From Strigamia acuminata (taxonomy: Eukaryota; Arthropoda; Chilopoda; Geophilomorpha; Linotaeniidae): a stretch of 64,000 bases of DNA. Below the pieces are notes generated by a model. It saw only the letters and a list, made by a program, of their open reading frames with translations, ran no database searches and was not told where the DNA came from. Shown in pieces: positions 10,050 through 20,890 of the stretch (its first letter is position 1; every line of letters begins with the position of its first letter). The stretch spans positions 2,790,001 to 2,854,000 of the forward strand of contig OX442316.1 of the NCBI GenBank assembly GCA_949358305.1, read 5' to 3'. Position numbers and translations under genes: made by a program.

Positions 10050-11080
10050 CTTAACCTCTCGAAGGGATCGATGTTTTCGATGTTTTCGACCAATTGATAG
10101 CTACATTTGAGGAATTGAAAATAGAAGTTTAATTTTTTGAAATTTGAGTGCATATTTTTAACAAAACCAATTTTCAACATTCTTACCAATTTTCAACCAA
10201 TTTTTTACTGATTTTTGCGATAAAATTCCAATTTTTAGAGATTCTTATCATAAAAGTTTTTATTTTTTGTTCATAAGTTGCTTTGTTTACTTACCAAATG
10301 TGATTGATGTTACTCAAAACTTCGAAATTAATACATCAAATGATCCCAGGATTTCTGATAAGAATTAATCAGACTATTAGTTGTTATAAGTACAAACTTC
10401 AAATTTATTTGGTCATTTTTTGTTTACATTTTTTGTTTACTTACCAAATGTGATTAATGTTCCTCAAAACTTCTAATCTACTGCATCAAATGATCCCAAG
10501 ATATCTGATTATAATTAATCAGACTATTAGTTGTTATAAATACATTCATTATTAATTAAAACACTCAAAACTTACACTAGTGCACCAATTGTTTTGCCGC
10601 TACGTAGCCTTGTTTTGTTCGCGCCTTTCTTGGGCCACAATATGACATCATGCGCGCATAATGGCGAAACTGGTTTTTCGACGCGCACCCCCTATTGGTC
10701 TTACCTTCTATTATTCTACTTACCTTGGAGCACACTTGCAGGGAAAGTAAGGCAACGCCCTGTCGTGTGCGCATGCGTGGAGTATGTGGAAAGGCCATGC
10801 ACACCCCGGTGGGGAGGGATGAGATGAACTATATTTAGGAAAGAGGAAGTAGAATTTTTTTCAGTGAGAAAAGTAATATTCTCTGTTTTTTATTAAGTAT
10901 TTTTTTAAATACTGGGAAATTAAAAAAAAGTTTTCTGCACCGTAATTTTGTGGTGCCTTTCGATCTTCGAAAGACGGATTGACTTATTCGTGTAAAATAA
11001 CTTCTCCAGACATCATAACTCTTGAGACGTCAAATAAGGGGATTAAGATTAAGTGAAACTGTAATCACTTCTTTGACTTA
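10050..11080. other. Spacer, AT-rich then GC-rich
   Basis: 10130-10560 is AT-rich with a diverged duplicate: tgtttacttaccaaatgtga at 10282 and 10436, each followed by similar 120-bp text. 10565-10830 is GC- and CG-rich with open frames on both strands but no family resemblance. It includes a piece (10726-10783) resembling the upstream flank of the MARVEL copies (ggagcacacttgcagggaaa, gtgtgcgcatgcgtgg). Confidence 0.45.
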
Positions 11081-11082
11081 TA

Positions 11083-11125
11083 TAGGGTGTCCCAAAAATA
11101 ACGCAAGATTTGAATTAGCCGCCAT
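11083..11125. mobile_element. Mariner-like terminal sequence
   Basis: The text agggtgtcccaaaaataacg after TATA resembles the ends of Tc1/mariner elements. The matching other end and a transposase were not found, so this is at most a relic. Confidence 0.35.
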
Positions 11126-11507
11126 TTGTGCAGTAAATTGTAGGTAGGCATCTTTATAGTTTGGCAAGCGATGGTGGCACCGAGCGGATCGTAGATCTCG
11201 CGATTACTGCAAAAATTACAGGTAAGGCAAACATTTCCTCGAATCAAGCCCCTAACCAACCTAGTGAAACCCAAACCTAGATATTTAATTCCAAAACGGT
11301 TGTCATAACAAACGGCATGATAAATTAGTCAAGTGGTGAGAATCACGACATGATTGTTGTAATTTACCGATCAAGCTCAAGACCCGTTAGACGAGATTTG
11401 GCGCGAATGCAAGGACAAAATCAGTCCACTGAGCAAAGATCAGTTCAGATCAGTTCAGTTTTTAGTGTGTTCAATCGAGAATTCACTTCTTTAAGTCTCT
11501 CGAGTGA

Positions 11508-11640
11508 ACTTTAGAAGGGGCCAAAAATTTGGATATTTACCAAATAAAGCCTCCTGAGTTCGAAAATGACACTTTTGAGTGTTACAAATTTTGGGCCCAT
11601 TCTGAAGTGGGCCCAATTCTAAAGTAATCCCAATCACTTC
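11508..11640. repeat. Dispersed repeat, shared with 60.4 kb
   Basis: Contains accaaataaagcctcctgag followed by ttcgaaaatgacac, later gggcccaattctaaagtaat. Near-identical text occurs at 60395-60470 and inverted at 60650-60720, showing a family of interspersed elements. Confidence 0.6.
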
Positions 11641-11716
11641 GTTCAAGAGATGACAAAGCGTCTTTTGAAGATTGATTGTACCTACTGTATATCTCCAGTC
11701 TGCGTATGACTGTTTT

Positions 11717-12211
11717 TGCGTAGTGCTGTAGTGGAGGGGATACACTGCATGCCTTCAGGTTTAAGCGGATTGGATAGTTTAGTCGACCATCGCGACAAAA
11801 CGGTCATTTTGTCATTGCGCCGTTTAGTCAACAAAGGGCTTGTCCACCAGACAAGTGCTGGGTCGCTTAGTCGTGAGCATCACTCACAATACAACCTGAC
11901 CAGTGTATGTGAAGTTGTACCGACTATAGTCGAGAGAGGACAGCACCACACGCCATCCACCATCTTTGGTGGAGAAATGGGAAATGGGAAATGGGATGTG
12001 TCGCGCATCGGCACCGTCGCGATACACATTAATACAAGTTAGTCAATTTAATACATACATTATATTTTTACAGGAAAGAAATCTACAAGTATGGATTGAC
12101 AAACAATTGGATCAACTAGAAGTGAAATTACAAAAAGAAAATGCAACCTATACTATACTTCCTCTTGTCTTACACTACCCGAATTTAACAGAGTCGCGTT
12201 GTATTCAATAA
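11717..12211 (+). CDS. Two 3' exons of an unrecognised gene
   Basis: An open exon ending at 11904 (donor gtatgt) joins in phase 0 to a terminal exon at 12074-12211 (acceptor tttttacag). The first reads on through VEGIHCMPSGLSGLDSLVDH and TVILSLRRLVNKGLVHQTSA; the helical LRRLVNKGLV piece is reminiscent of a winged-helix recognition helix. The second reads ERNLQVWIDKQLDQLEVKLQ and ends TESRCIQ, helical then hydrophobic. The 5' limit of the first exon is not fixed: tgcgtag near 11722 could be an acceptor, or an upstream exon is missing. No family recognised. Coding status rests on the clean junction and coherent composition. Confidence 0.45.
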
Positions 12212-12219
12212 TAAGAGAG

Positions 12220-13320
12220 CTACAATGTTAAATATTTTTATTTTTATTGTAATGTTTTAATTGTAATTTTTGTTTATTTTTTTTTAAATATTATTTTTAA
12301 TGGGTTGTAGAAGTTTGATGAATGTGGGGTTGTTTTGTTATCAGGTGTTGGTTTTATTAGTTGAAATTAAGAATTGTTTTTTTTTTAAATTGATAAATTG
12401 AGTTTATAAGATTTTTTAATTTAAGAAATTTGATAAATTCTTATTTTTAAGTTAAAAAAATCAATATAGTGTCTCATTTTCAGTTAAAAAATCAATAAAT
12501 TCTCGTATTTATGTGAAAAAAATTAATTAATATCTAATTTTTACATATAAAATTGATAAATTTACATTTTTAAGCTAAAAAAATCGATAACTCTGCATTT
12601 TTATGTTTAAAAAAATCTCATTAAACGGGTACCAATACAGAACTAAAGACGGTATTCGGTATTCGGTATTTTCTTGAAAAATACCGGTTTTTTATACCGG
12701 TAATTACCGGTAGAGAACCCCTAGTAGTACATTTAGTTTTGCTCGCGGACTCGACTCGCGTCGACGAGGCAGTCACTACTTAGGTCTTATCTTTGTACCA
12801 AGCAGTCCACACTTGGGTCTGAGCTTTGCACCAGGCACCAGGTCTGAGGCTATGGAGCAGCAGTCAGTAACAGGCGGATCGCGGTGAAGTTTTAGCAACG
12901 TTTTTCCCTCGGTTTCTTTAGTTTTTCCGTGATTTTTTCTTGTTTTACCTGTTTTTTTCGTGTTTTTTTAGGTTTCATTGGTATTTTTTGGGTTGTAAGT
13001 GTTTATTGGGGGTTTATTTGGTTTTTAAGTGTTTTTTCCGTTTTCTTAGGTTTTTAGTAAGGTTTTTAAGTGTTTCTTTTCTGGACCTCAATAAAAAATT
13101 TCAATTGTATCCAGACCCCACTTAAAATTACTTGCCGACCCCTGCTATGGAGTTTTCCAATTACTCCCAATGGGACATACTTTGTCTCAGCTGCTTGGGA
13201 ATTAGTATTTTGGTTTTGTTTCAGTTGCATAACTTAGCGATTTTTAAGTAAATAATTTTAATTAAAAATATCTCTTCTAAATTAAAATTTCTAGACTACC
13301 GGTATGTGATAAAAAAAATT
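12220..13320. other. AT-rich spacer with accggta motif block
   Basis: Mostly AT-rich. 12430-12610 has degenerate ttttaagttaaaaaaatcaat repeats. 12640-12722 has ggtattc repeats and self-complementary ataccgg/accggta words. 12900-13090 is T-rich with tttttaggttt repeats. 12735-12890 is a short GC-rich, non-repetitive piece. No gene seen. Confidence 0.45.
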
Positions 13321-13350
13321 TAAATTTACTGATACTACTGATGGGATGAT

Positions 13351-13510
13351 ACTGCAACAAGACTTTTCAACAAACAAATTGAAACAAAGCATCAAGCATG
13401 GACAATTTTTAGTGAAGTAAGAATTTATTTTATCTTATTTATTTATTTATTTATTGTTATTGTTTATTTATTGTTTCAGTATATTTGAATTTCTACCGAA
13501 CTGGTGATTA
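13351..13510 (+). CDS. Possible small terminal exons, unknown gene
   Basis: A short open stretch MILQQDFSTNKLKQSIKHGQ followed by FLV ends at a gtaaga donor near 13419. It joins in frame to a segment after a tgtttcag acceptor reading NIFEFLPNW and stop near 13510. The junction is clean, but the peptide is short and no upstream exon or family was found. A second exon-like stretch follows after tattttag near 13727 and ends CEQEFAAL then stop near 13819, in no frame I can join. Treat both as weak candidates. Confidence 0.25.
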
Positions 13511-14049
13511 GTAGGCGAGATCATTTAATAAAAATGAAAATACTACCCAAGACCAATCTAACTAAAAGTACAAGAAATCATTTCTATTATGCATTTAGAA
13601 CTACCGGTAGACAAATGGAACAAGGAATTTGGAGGAGAATCTACCGATTATTTGAATTTATATTTTTAAAGTATTTGTGTTAAATAATTAACATTTTATT
13701 TACAAATCTGCAGTGAGTTTATTTTAGAAGCTGATTTCAATTCAGAATCGAAAAATTTCAATTCACTTTGTTCTATAAGTGCAAAGCGTGATTGTGAACA
13801 AGAATTTGCAGCATTGTGAATTAGCCTTTACACATTAAACTTAAATATCAATTATTGGTAAGCACCAAACCATGCAATGCAATTGCAGAAGGAGGAGAAA
13901 AAAAGCGGGCGAATGTATGCAGTATATCCCGAGCCAAGACTTGTTCACATTTGAAGAAAGACTACTAGTATAGTGTATGCATTTCTTTCTTTTTCGTTTG
14001 ATAAGGTCGTTGCAAGATAGCGAATAGTTGGATTGTCTTCCATAACAGG

Positions 14050-14310
14050 GTGCCTGAGGTTGTGGCGGTTCTGCTTTGGTTGGGTGCGCATCTCATTACT
14101 TTACAAGTTTCTCGATTGCCACAGAAACAAATTTATACTGGCCATCGGAAACACCGGGAACTTCCGGGTATCCCAACCGGCCAGTCCAGCATTGGGGATT
14201 TGTATCAGGTCCCTAATCGGAGTCATGGAGTTTTTTATCTTTATAAAACACTGCCATTGGCTGAAATTATCACAAACAATACGAAGAAATTAAGAAATAA
14301 TTTAACTTGA
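14050..14310 (+). CDS. Candidate exon or ORF, unknown protein
   Basis: Open frame after a plausible acceptor (ccataacag), beginning VPEVVAVLLWLGAHLITLQV and ending LRNNLT. It contains a hydrophobic N-terminal stretch and then a polar, proline- and glycine-containing part (HRKHRELPGIPTGQSSIG). Codon choice looks even, unlike the surrounding AT-rich text. Immediately after it, another acceptor (ttgattgcag) precedes a short open segment LPKMLDILWQPNTSSQKKIV ending at 14400, which could be an alternative last exon. No family recognised; it may be part of the same gene as 11717-12211. Confidence 0.3.
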   Translation: MPEVVAVLLWLGAHLITLQVSRLPQKQIYTGHRKHRELPGIPTGQSSIGDLYQVPNRSHGVFYLYKTLPLAEIITNNTKKLRNNLT

Positions 14311-14419
14311 TTGCAGTTGCCAAAGATGCTAGATATTCTATGGCAACCCAACACAAGCAGTCAGAAGAAAATTGTGGAAATAGTCAAGAGAAAGAGATAA
14401 AAGGATTCCAATAAGAGAC

Positions 14420-14930
14420 AATAAAAAGTTGGATATTAACCAAATTCAACACACAAGAAACGAAAACAACTTTCCACCATGTTGTTTTCCAACAGCAAAA
14501 AAATTTTCTTGCATTTGTTAATCTTACAAAGATTTTTGCAACTCTGGAGAAAGTCATTTTGAAAAAAGTGAAAGCTTCTCAAAGTTTTACAAATATTTTA
14601 GTTTAACACTGGAACAGCTAGACTGGTCAAAATGACCCAATGGGTTTCCAATAGTGTTTTTTGATGCTTTACATCATAAATCGGCAAACGTGGCATTTTT
14701 CTTAAAGAAGAATAAATAAAAAAGAATTAACCTAGAACGACTGGCGTCAATTTGATTTGTTTTAAATTCACAAACACCTTGGGGCGTCCCCAACAAAGAT
14801 GAAAAGACAATAAGAACCACTCCATGGTTCATCCAGAAAAAGGTGACTGAAAAATTTCTACAGTCCCAGAGCATTTGAGATTGATTACAATTAATAGAGC
14901 AAGAACCTTGACCATCCTCTGAGCCACTGA
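14420..14930. other. Spacer, possible transposon relic
   Basis: AT-rich. 14605-14645 (ggaacagctagactggtcaa then atgacccaa) and 14730-14755 (cctagaacgactggcgtcaa) look like paired element ends, but no target duplication could be fixed. No gene seen. Confidence 0.3.
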
Positions 14931-14959
14931 TTACTTTGAAAATAAAAACCAGGCTTCAG

Positions 14960-15257
14960 AAATCAAATCCCAAACTGAACACTTCATGTCACGAAAAATG
15001 GCAAATCACGAAAACCCACAAGACAAATTCAATTTCAAATGAAAAATTCAAACCAAACTTTGAAAACCGCCAAAAGACCACCAAAAATCCACCAAAAATC
15101 TCCAAAAGGTGCATCAAATAATATTCTTGCCAAAGAAATACTCAATCGCCACACAACTGAAGAAATACAGAAGAAAATACAATTCGAACTAGCCTATAGT
15201 AGGCCTAAAATGGCACCAAACAATATCAAAAGAACATACCGGGATGTAAGAAAATAA
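14960..15257 (+). CDS. Candidate terminal exon, lysine-rich, unknown
   Basis: One plus-strand frame is open from about 14979 to a stop at 15255-15257. It includes a Met at 15039 and ends RPKMAPNNIKRTYRDVRK. The stretch NNILAKEILNRHTTEEIQKK is helical and polar, typical of a real protein end. Two other frames over the first half are also open, so the border is uncertain. A gcttcag acceptor lies at 14950-14956. No family recognised. Confidence 0.3.
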
Positions 15258-15359
15258 ATGGATCGTGTAGAAATACGAATTCAAACCTGCTGAGAAATTT
15301 GCAGAAATGTAAATTCCATGTTCATGACACCAACCAACCTTTTTGAAATCAAATGCGAA

Positions 15360-15560
15360 TTAAATAACGTGAAAAACGAACACCGCATGTCGAATAGCAA
15401 AATCTTGCTGTTCACCTCGCTTTGTGCTGAACGAGACGAAATTACGTGACAGATTATTGTTTATGAAAATGGTTCTTCTGCCCATGCGCAGAAAAGAAAA
15501 CAATCCGACGACTATGGAGATTTGTTTGGGCCATCTGTCTTTTTCCTGCATCATGGACAC
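15360..15560 (-). CDS. Candidate small ORF or first exon, unknown
   Basis: 66 codons from Met to stop on the minus strand: MSMMQEKDRWPKQISIVVGL, then FSFLRMGRRTIFINNNLSRN and a hydrophobic tail. The codon choice is mixed and the upstream side is AT-rich. It could be a small protein or a first exon continuing left. No similarity recognised; it is the reverse-strand neighbour of the 14960-15257 candidate, tail to tail. Confidence 0.25.
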   Translation of the reverse strand: MSMMQEKDRWPKQISIVVGLFSFLRMGRRTIFINNNLSRNFVSFSTKRGEQQDFAIRHAVFVFHVI

Positions 15561-15599
15561 TTCACTTTCTACAATTTAGATAAATTTTTAAAATTTAAA

Positions 15600-17240
15600 A
15601 AGCACGTTGGGTTTGTTTCTTGCTGAACTTTAAAATGTCATCAGGTTCGTTTTCATCGAAAAAACTACAAATCCCGATCGTTTTGTGGGTGTTTTATGAA
15701 TTTTTCAATTATTCAATTATTTTTTTTGGCTATTTACATTAATTTGAAGATCTAATTTTGATAATTTTGGTCATTCTTTTTTCAAAAATTACATTTTTGC
15801 ACCTGAAATAGTCGAATTTCGTGTATAAAATTACATTTTTCTGCCTCCAAACGCACTTAACTTATGTCCCTATTTCATCTACTTTTTAGGGTTTAATTTA
15901 CACTTTTATGCCTTAAAAATGCATTTTTGTTCATTTTAGATAATGTCTAGGAGTCAGTATCTCATTCCTCCAGCAAACCTGCAACCACACCCAACACAAG
16001 TTGTTAGGGTTAATCTGTGTGCGGCATGCTCTCAGTTGTTCATCCAGGACTCAGTCCCTTAACCCATGGATCTCTCATGGTAGTGGTAAGGGCATAAGCA
16101 AATTCCCTGAGTGCCACCATGGTGAATAAGAGTGAAGAACTGCTGTTCATCATACACACATCTCGAGTCCCAACAGGAAGTGGGACACTTTATAGTTTAT
16201 ACTGCCACTCTTGCACCATGTGAACGAGGGTACCTTAACCATTGGTTATTGGGGTAGTGACCATTGGCTTTACACAGTTCTGTAGAGGAAGTGTAATGTT
16301 CACGGATTTTGAGAAAGAAACACAGACAACTTGTATAATAAAGGAAGAACTGAATATCCCAGTCTACCCTTTTCAAAGAAACCAATGGCAAACAGCCAGA
16401 TAAAAATACATCACTTAACAGCTTAGTCACTCTGTTTATACAAAATGACTCATACTTAAACTAATCATAAAAATAAGAATTTAAAACAGTGATGTATAAT
16501 TGGACCCCCATTTTACCCAACTCTTACCCCGAAATAAACTGATTTTGCACCCACTTATTAACACTCTGTACTCTAAACCGATACAATGTTGACCTAATAC
16601 CAGCCGTATCACTGGTGTAGTGGCACAATAAAGTAGCCCATAACACCAAAATTGTAATCAAACTCCAGACATTGTGATCGATTACCAACACTTGTTTCAT
16701 TGTCAAAGGTGATGCTTTGACACAGAACTACTTTTCCACGTAGTAGAGCACAGTCCACAGTTAGGCGTAATCCAGCTCAACCAATTGGAATTAAGTCAAC
16801 GTTGTATCGGTTTAGGATCCTCAGTTTTCTCTGATTGGCACCCTAATTTCTTAAAACTTTTCTTGGTGTTTTTTTAGGGTTTCGCAAACTTTTCACACCC
16901 AAACCCGGTCAATCTTTAATTCTTTATCTATACAAAAGAACATTCACCAACTGGACGCCGTGGACCAGACACATTTTTGGTGGCCCATCTCCAGAGTAGT
17001 CAGCTTACACTCTTTATACTCTTGAGATTTATTTCCTCGTTTGATTTAAAAAAATACAAGTTTGGGACTTTGATCTTGCAAAAATAGAATTGATTGTTGT
17101 GGTTATCTCTAGCTTATCTAATTGCAGCACGTAACTGAGCTAATTTATAGATAAAATCCGAAGCTGACACATTTCTCAGGTTATTTTGTGTTTTAATTTC
17201 TTGATTCAACTTAAAAAAGTGTTAAATAGCAAAGCTCTGA
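15600..17240. other. Unannotated spacer
   Basis: Non-repetitive, moderately AT-rich sequence. 15960-16800 is of mixed composition with short open frames on the minus strand (16197-16430, 16524-16706) but no family resemblance and no splice chain I could build. 15640-15950 is T-rich. Confidence 0.4.
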
Positions 17241-17245
17241 TTTTG

Positions 17246-17253
17246 TGACGTCA
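17246..17253. promoter_or_regulatory. CRE palindrome upstream of MARVEL gene
   Basis: TGACGTCA, the CREB/ATF consensus, about 105 bp upstream of the ATG at 17358. The position suits a proximal promoter site. Similar palindromes occur near 4449, 24625, 57433, 57717 and 57737, so chance or repeat origin is possible. Confidence 0.45.
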
Positions 17254-17357
17254 CATCCTCTGATTTTGCAAGAAAAGGGAGGGCCATCTTGTGATTACAA
17301 ATCCCCACCTTACTCAAACAAGAATCTCATGTAGTTTTATGTTGTATTTGTAGAAAA

Positions 17358-19450
17358 ATGGCAACGACTGCAGTTGATCTGGGTGAACCTATACCGAGAA
17401 ATGTTCGTACACCAACAATATCAACTGGAACCTTTCCAAGCAGCCACACAACCATGACAGCAACGCGAGATCGTAATATAGCGTGCAGTTGTGATGCGAC
17501 ATATCTCCGGACTATTCCAGGAATTGTCAAACTTCTTCAGATCGTAAGGACAAATTCCAACATAATTGTTCATCCAGGCGCTTTTAATTAAAAAAAACCA
17601 CAAAATCAGCTGTTTCACTTACAGCGGCATGTTTCACTTTATATTGGCATGCTGGTGTACATCGGCATGCTGGTATACATCGGCATGCTGGTATACATCG
17701 GCGTGCTGGTATACATCGGCGTGCTGGTATACATCGGCGTGCTGGTATACATTGGCATGCTGGTATACATCGGCGTGCTGGTATACATTGACATGCTGGT
17801 ATACATCGACATGCTGGTATATGTCGGCATGCTGGTATACATCGACATGCTGGTATACGTCGGCATGCTGGTATATGTCGGCATGCTGGTTGCCATCGAC
17901 ATGCTGGTATACATCTGCATGCTGGTATATGTCGGCATGCTGGTTGCCATCGACATGCTGGTATACATCTGCATGCTGGTATACATCTGCATGCTGGTAT
18001 ATGTCGGCATGCTGGTTTCCATCAACATGCTGGTATATGTCGGTATGCTGGTATACGTCGGCATGCTGGTATACATTGACATGCTGGTGTACGTCGGCAT
18101 GCTGGTATATGTCGACATGCTGGTGTACGTCGGCATGCTGGTATATGTCGACATGCTGGTGTACGTCGGCATGCTGGTATACATCAGCATGCTGGTTTAC
18201 AACAACATGCTGCTTTAAGCAGAGTAGTACGTATGCTACTGACAATAATCGCAAGATCAAAAGACCTTTGGTGGAAAAACTATTTGTTTTGTCCAGTGTA
18301 CTCTGTATGGACCGTGTGGTCCGGATAGGTTTGTTGGATCCAACCTATACCCAGCAATGTTAAATTCCCTCCTCATCCGGACAGCCTGTTAGTCCGGACA
18401 ACTTTCTGGGACCGTACTGCACAGGGTACTGTACCCTGTATTTTCTTAGACAATGAATGTTATTACTCAATCAGTGCATACAGAAATAGACGTTTTAGTT
18501 CTTGTCCTCTAGTTAGCATTAAATCAGTTAACTTTTTATTTTCAGTTGTTCAATGTCGTCGGATTTATTTGCATCCTGGCATCAGGACAGAGCTCGGCGT
18601 CGCGGGCAGTTTTCTTTTGTTTTGTATCTGGCTTTGGTTTCGGCAATTCAGAAATCTTCTTGCTGCTTCATTTGTTCCAAGTTCCTCAGAAGTTACCAAC
18701 GGTTCCTTGGTTAGCCGTGGTAAAACCTTTTCTTTTGACTCACCTAATGCTTTTAAAATTAATTATTATTAATACTTTGTAGGAGTTAATTTGCTGCTGT
18801 GTGTGGAGCATTCTGTACTTGATTGCTGCTAGCTTGGTTGCTGCAGTGCACTTTATTCCAGCTTTTGGTGTCGCAGCGGTAATTTCAATAAATCTATACT
18901 CCATTTCAGAAAACTTATGACAAACTCCCATTGGTTGGACAAAAAAATACATAAAAATTGATTGTGTGATCTTTCTCAACCAATAAGTAAGAGTTCAATT
19001 CAAAATAATTTGTTTATACTCCGTTCTCAAATCGCCGCTCTCGGCCGCGGCTATTATTCGAGGGCGACTACAATTCAAAGATGGGTTTGGGTCTAAAAAT
19101 AGCCACAAAATCCCTATTTTCAATCAATGCCATCTAGTGACAGAGAGGTGGATTTTTTAACTGCTTTTCTATTGTTTATTTGTATCCATGATGCAATGCC
19201 TGTAGACAGATCAATAGCCAATAGAAGTTTGTCACAAGTTTTATGAATCAGAGGGTAGTAAATGTAATTGATGGTTTTATGCGGTAAATATACAAATTTT
19301 ATTTCTTTTGGATAGTTTTTTGGATTTGCCGCTATGGTTGCATATGGATATAATGCCTACGTCATTTTTTGTGAATTTTATTTAAATAAGGCAGCCAGGA
19401 ATCAACCAAATGCAAATGTTGAAAATCAGCCAAGTAATGTAGTGGGGTGA
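17358..19450 (+). CDS. Plasmolipin-like MARVEL membrane protein
   Basis: Four coding exons: 17358-17543, 18546-18719, 18783-18878, 19316-19450; all phase 0 with GT-AG borders; 196 residues. The N-terminal 50 residues are polar (MATTAVDLGEPIPRN, then a Ser/Thr-rich part). The MARVEL domain follows: RTIPGIVKLLQI with LFNVVGFICILASG; a second helix ending HLFQVPQKLPTVPW; a third, CCCVWSILYLIAASLVAAVH; and a fourth, FFGFAAMVAYGYNAYVIFCE. The C-terminal tail is short and asparagine-rich (NKAARNQPNANVENQ). The VPW between helices 2 and 3 and the YG in helix 4 are as in plasmolipin/CMTM proteins. These organise membranes and vesicle sorting (family knowledge). Exon borders match the four tandem minus-strand copies. 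Intron 1 holds a large 18-bp minisatellite. Confidence 0.88.
17638..18215. repeat. 18-bp minisatellite in intron 1, about 32 units
   Basis: About 32 units of ggcatgctggtatacatc. Each unit holds two 6-bp palindromes (gcatgc, gtatac). The core catgctgg is nearly invariant, while the flanking bases vary among a few forms (gac, tgc, atgtc, acgtc). As 18 is a multiple of three and most frames lack stops, long repeat ORFs appear on both strands, with units MLVYIG, CWYTSA and YQHADV. The array lies wholly inside intron 1 (17544-18545) of the plasmolipin-like gene. Confidence 0.95.
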
Positions 19451-19454
19451 CAAC

Positions 19455-19960
19455 AAAACATACTCGATTCAAAGTATTCAAGTATTTTCTAGAATGAAAC
19501 ATGTTTAACATGGAGACACATGCATTGTTAAAAATGTGTGGTAATTGAGTTGATTATTTAAAATGTCTGGAATTTGAGTTACCGGTAATTGTTAAAAATG
19601 TGTGCAAAATTGAGTTGATTGTAAATAAACATTCTGGAATTTAAGTTTCATTGTTGATGAGACCTGAGTTTAGTTAGTAATAAAATTGGTAGATGGCGCC
19701 CAAACTCAGGAGGAAAAGTACTACCAAGTGAGAATATGAGAATTGAGAGCAAAATGAGAACATCGACCCAGAAACGTCCAAAATACGTCAAAACTACGTC
19801 CAATAAACACTGAAAAGTCATGCAAACAGAAACAAAATTGAAATAATCTAATTTCCCTGTTTGTAGACACTCCAAAACAGAAACAAAGGCAAAATTTCAG
19901 CAAATCTATCCACATCTAGAGAAATTTAAGCAAATACACGTACATAGAAATCTTTCCAAA
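19455..19960. other. Spacer after plasmolipin-like gene
   Basis: Contains a two-copy diverged repeat (gttaaaaatgtgtg near 19527 and 19590). No gene seen; short minus-strand ORFs at 19648-19915 have no resemblance to known proteins. Confidence 0.4.
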
Positions 19961-20890
19961 TCCTTAAAAATCTTTCAGAAAGCCATAGAAATCTTTCAAA
20001 TCTTTCTAATTTTTTTAGAAAATTTCAAAATCTTTAGAAATCTCTCAAAATTCTTTGAAATCCTTCTAAATCCTTAGAAATCTTTCAAAAATCCTTAGAA
20101 ATCTTTCAAAAATCCTTAAAAATCTTTCAAAAATCCAAAGAAATCTTTCAAAAATCCTTAGAAATCTTTCAAAAATCCTAAGAAATCTTTCAAAAATTCT
20201 TAGAAATCTTTCAAAAATCCTTAGAAATCTTTCAAAAATCCTTAAAAATCTTTCAAAAATCCTTAGAAATGTTTTAAAATTCTTCGCTCTTTTTTAGATA
20301 TCCTTCAAAATCCATTGAAATCCTTCAAAATCCATTGAAATCCTTCAAAATCCATTGAAATCCTTCAAAATCCATTGAAATCCTTCAAAATCCATTGAAA
20401 TCCTTCAAAATCCATTGAAATCCTTTGAAATCCTTCAAAATCCATTGAAATCCTTCAAAATCCATTGAAATCCTTCAAAATCCATTGAAATCCTTCAAAA
20501 TCCATTGAAATCCTTCAAAATCCATTAAAATCCTTTGAAATCCTTCAAAATCCATTAAAATCCTTTGAAATCCTTCAAAATCCATTGAAATTCTTCAAAA
20601 TCCATTTAAATCCTTCAAAATCCATTGAAATCCTTCAAAATCCATTAAAATCCTACAAAATCCATTAAAATCCTTTAAAATCCTTCGAAATCCATTAAAA
20701 TCATTCAAAATCTTTAGAAATCTTAAAAAAAATCCTTAGAAATCTTTCAAACTCCTCAGAGATGTTCTAAAAATCCTTAGAAATCTTTCAAACTCAGAAA
20801 TCTTTCAAAAATCCTTAGAAATCTTTAAAAAATCCTAAAAAATCTTAAAAAATCCTAAAAAATCCTAAAAAATCTTTAGAAATCTGAAAA
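19960..20890. repeat. Tandem arrays of 20-bp units
   Basis: The first part (19960-20280) repeats aatctttcaaaaatccttag. The second (20290-20700) repeats aaatccttcaaaatccattg about 20 times with little divergence. The third part returns to the first type. The two unit types are clearly related, so one array grew inside the other. No coding potential. Confidence 0.92.

Noticed and set aside
10577-10827. Overlapping ORFs in a CG-rich stretch
   Set aside because: Open on both strands, no family resemblance, and no splice chain to the SAP-domain exons could be made in frame.
14605-14770. piggyBac-like ends (ctagaacgactgg, ggtcaaaatgaccc)
   Set aside because: No TTAA flanks or paired ends could be established.
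16197-16706. Minus-strand ORFs of 60-77 codons
   Set aside because: Unremarkable composition, no start context, no splice partners.
17566-18363. Long Cys/Trp-repeat and Tyr/His-repeat open frames on both strands
   Set aside because: They are by-products of an 18-bp repeat without stops and lie inside a well-supported intron; no start context or flanking domain.
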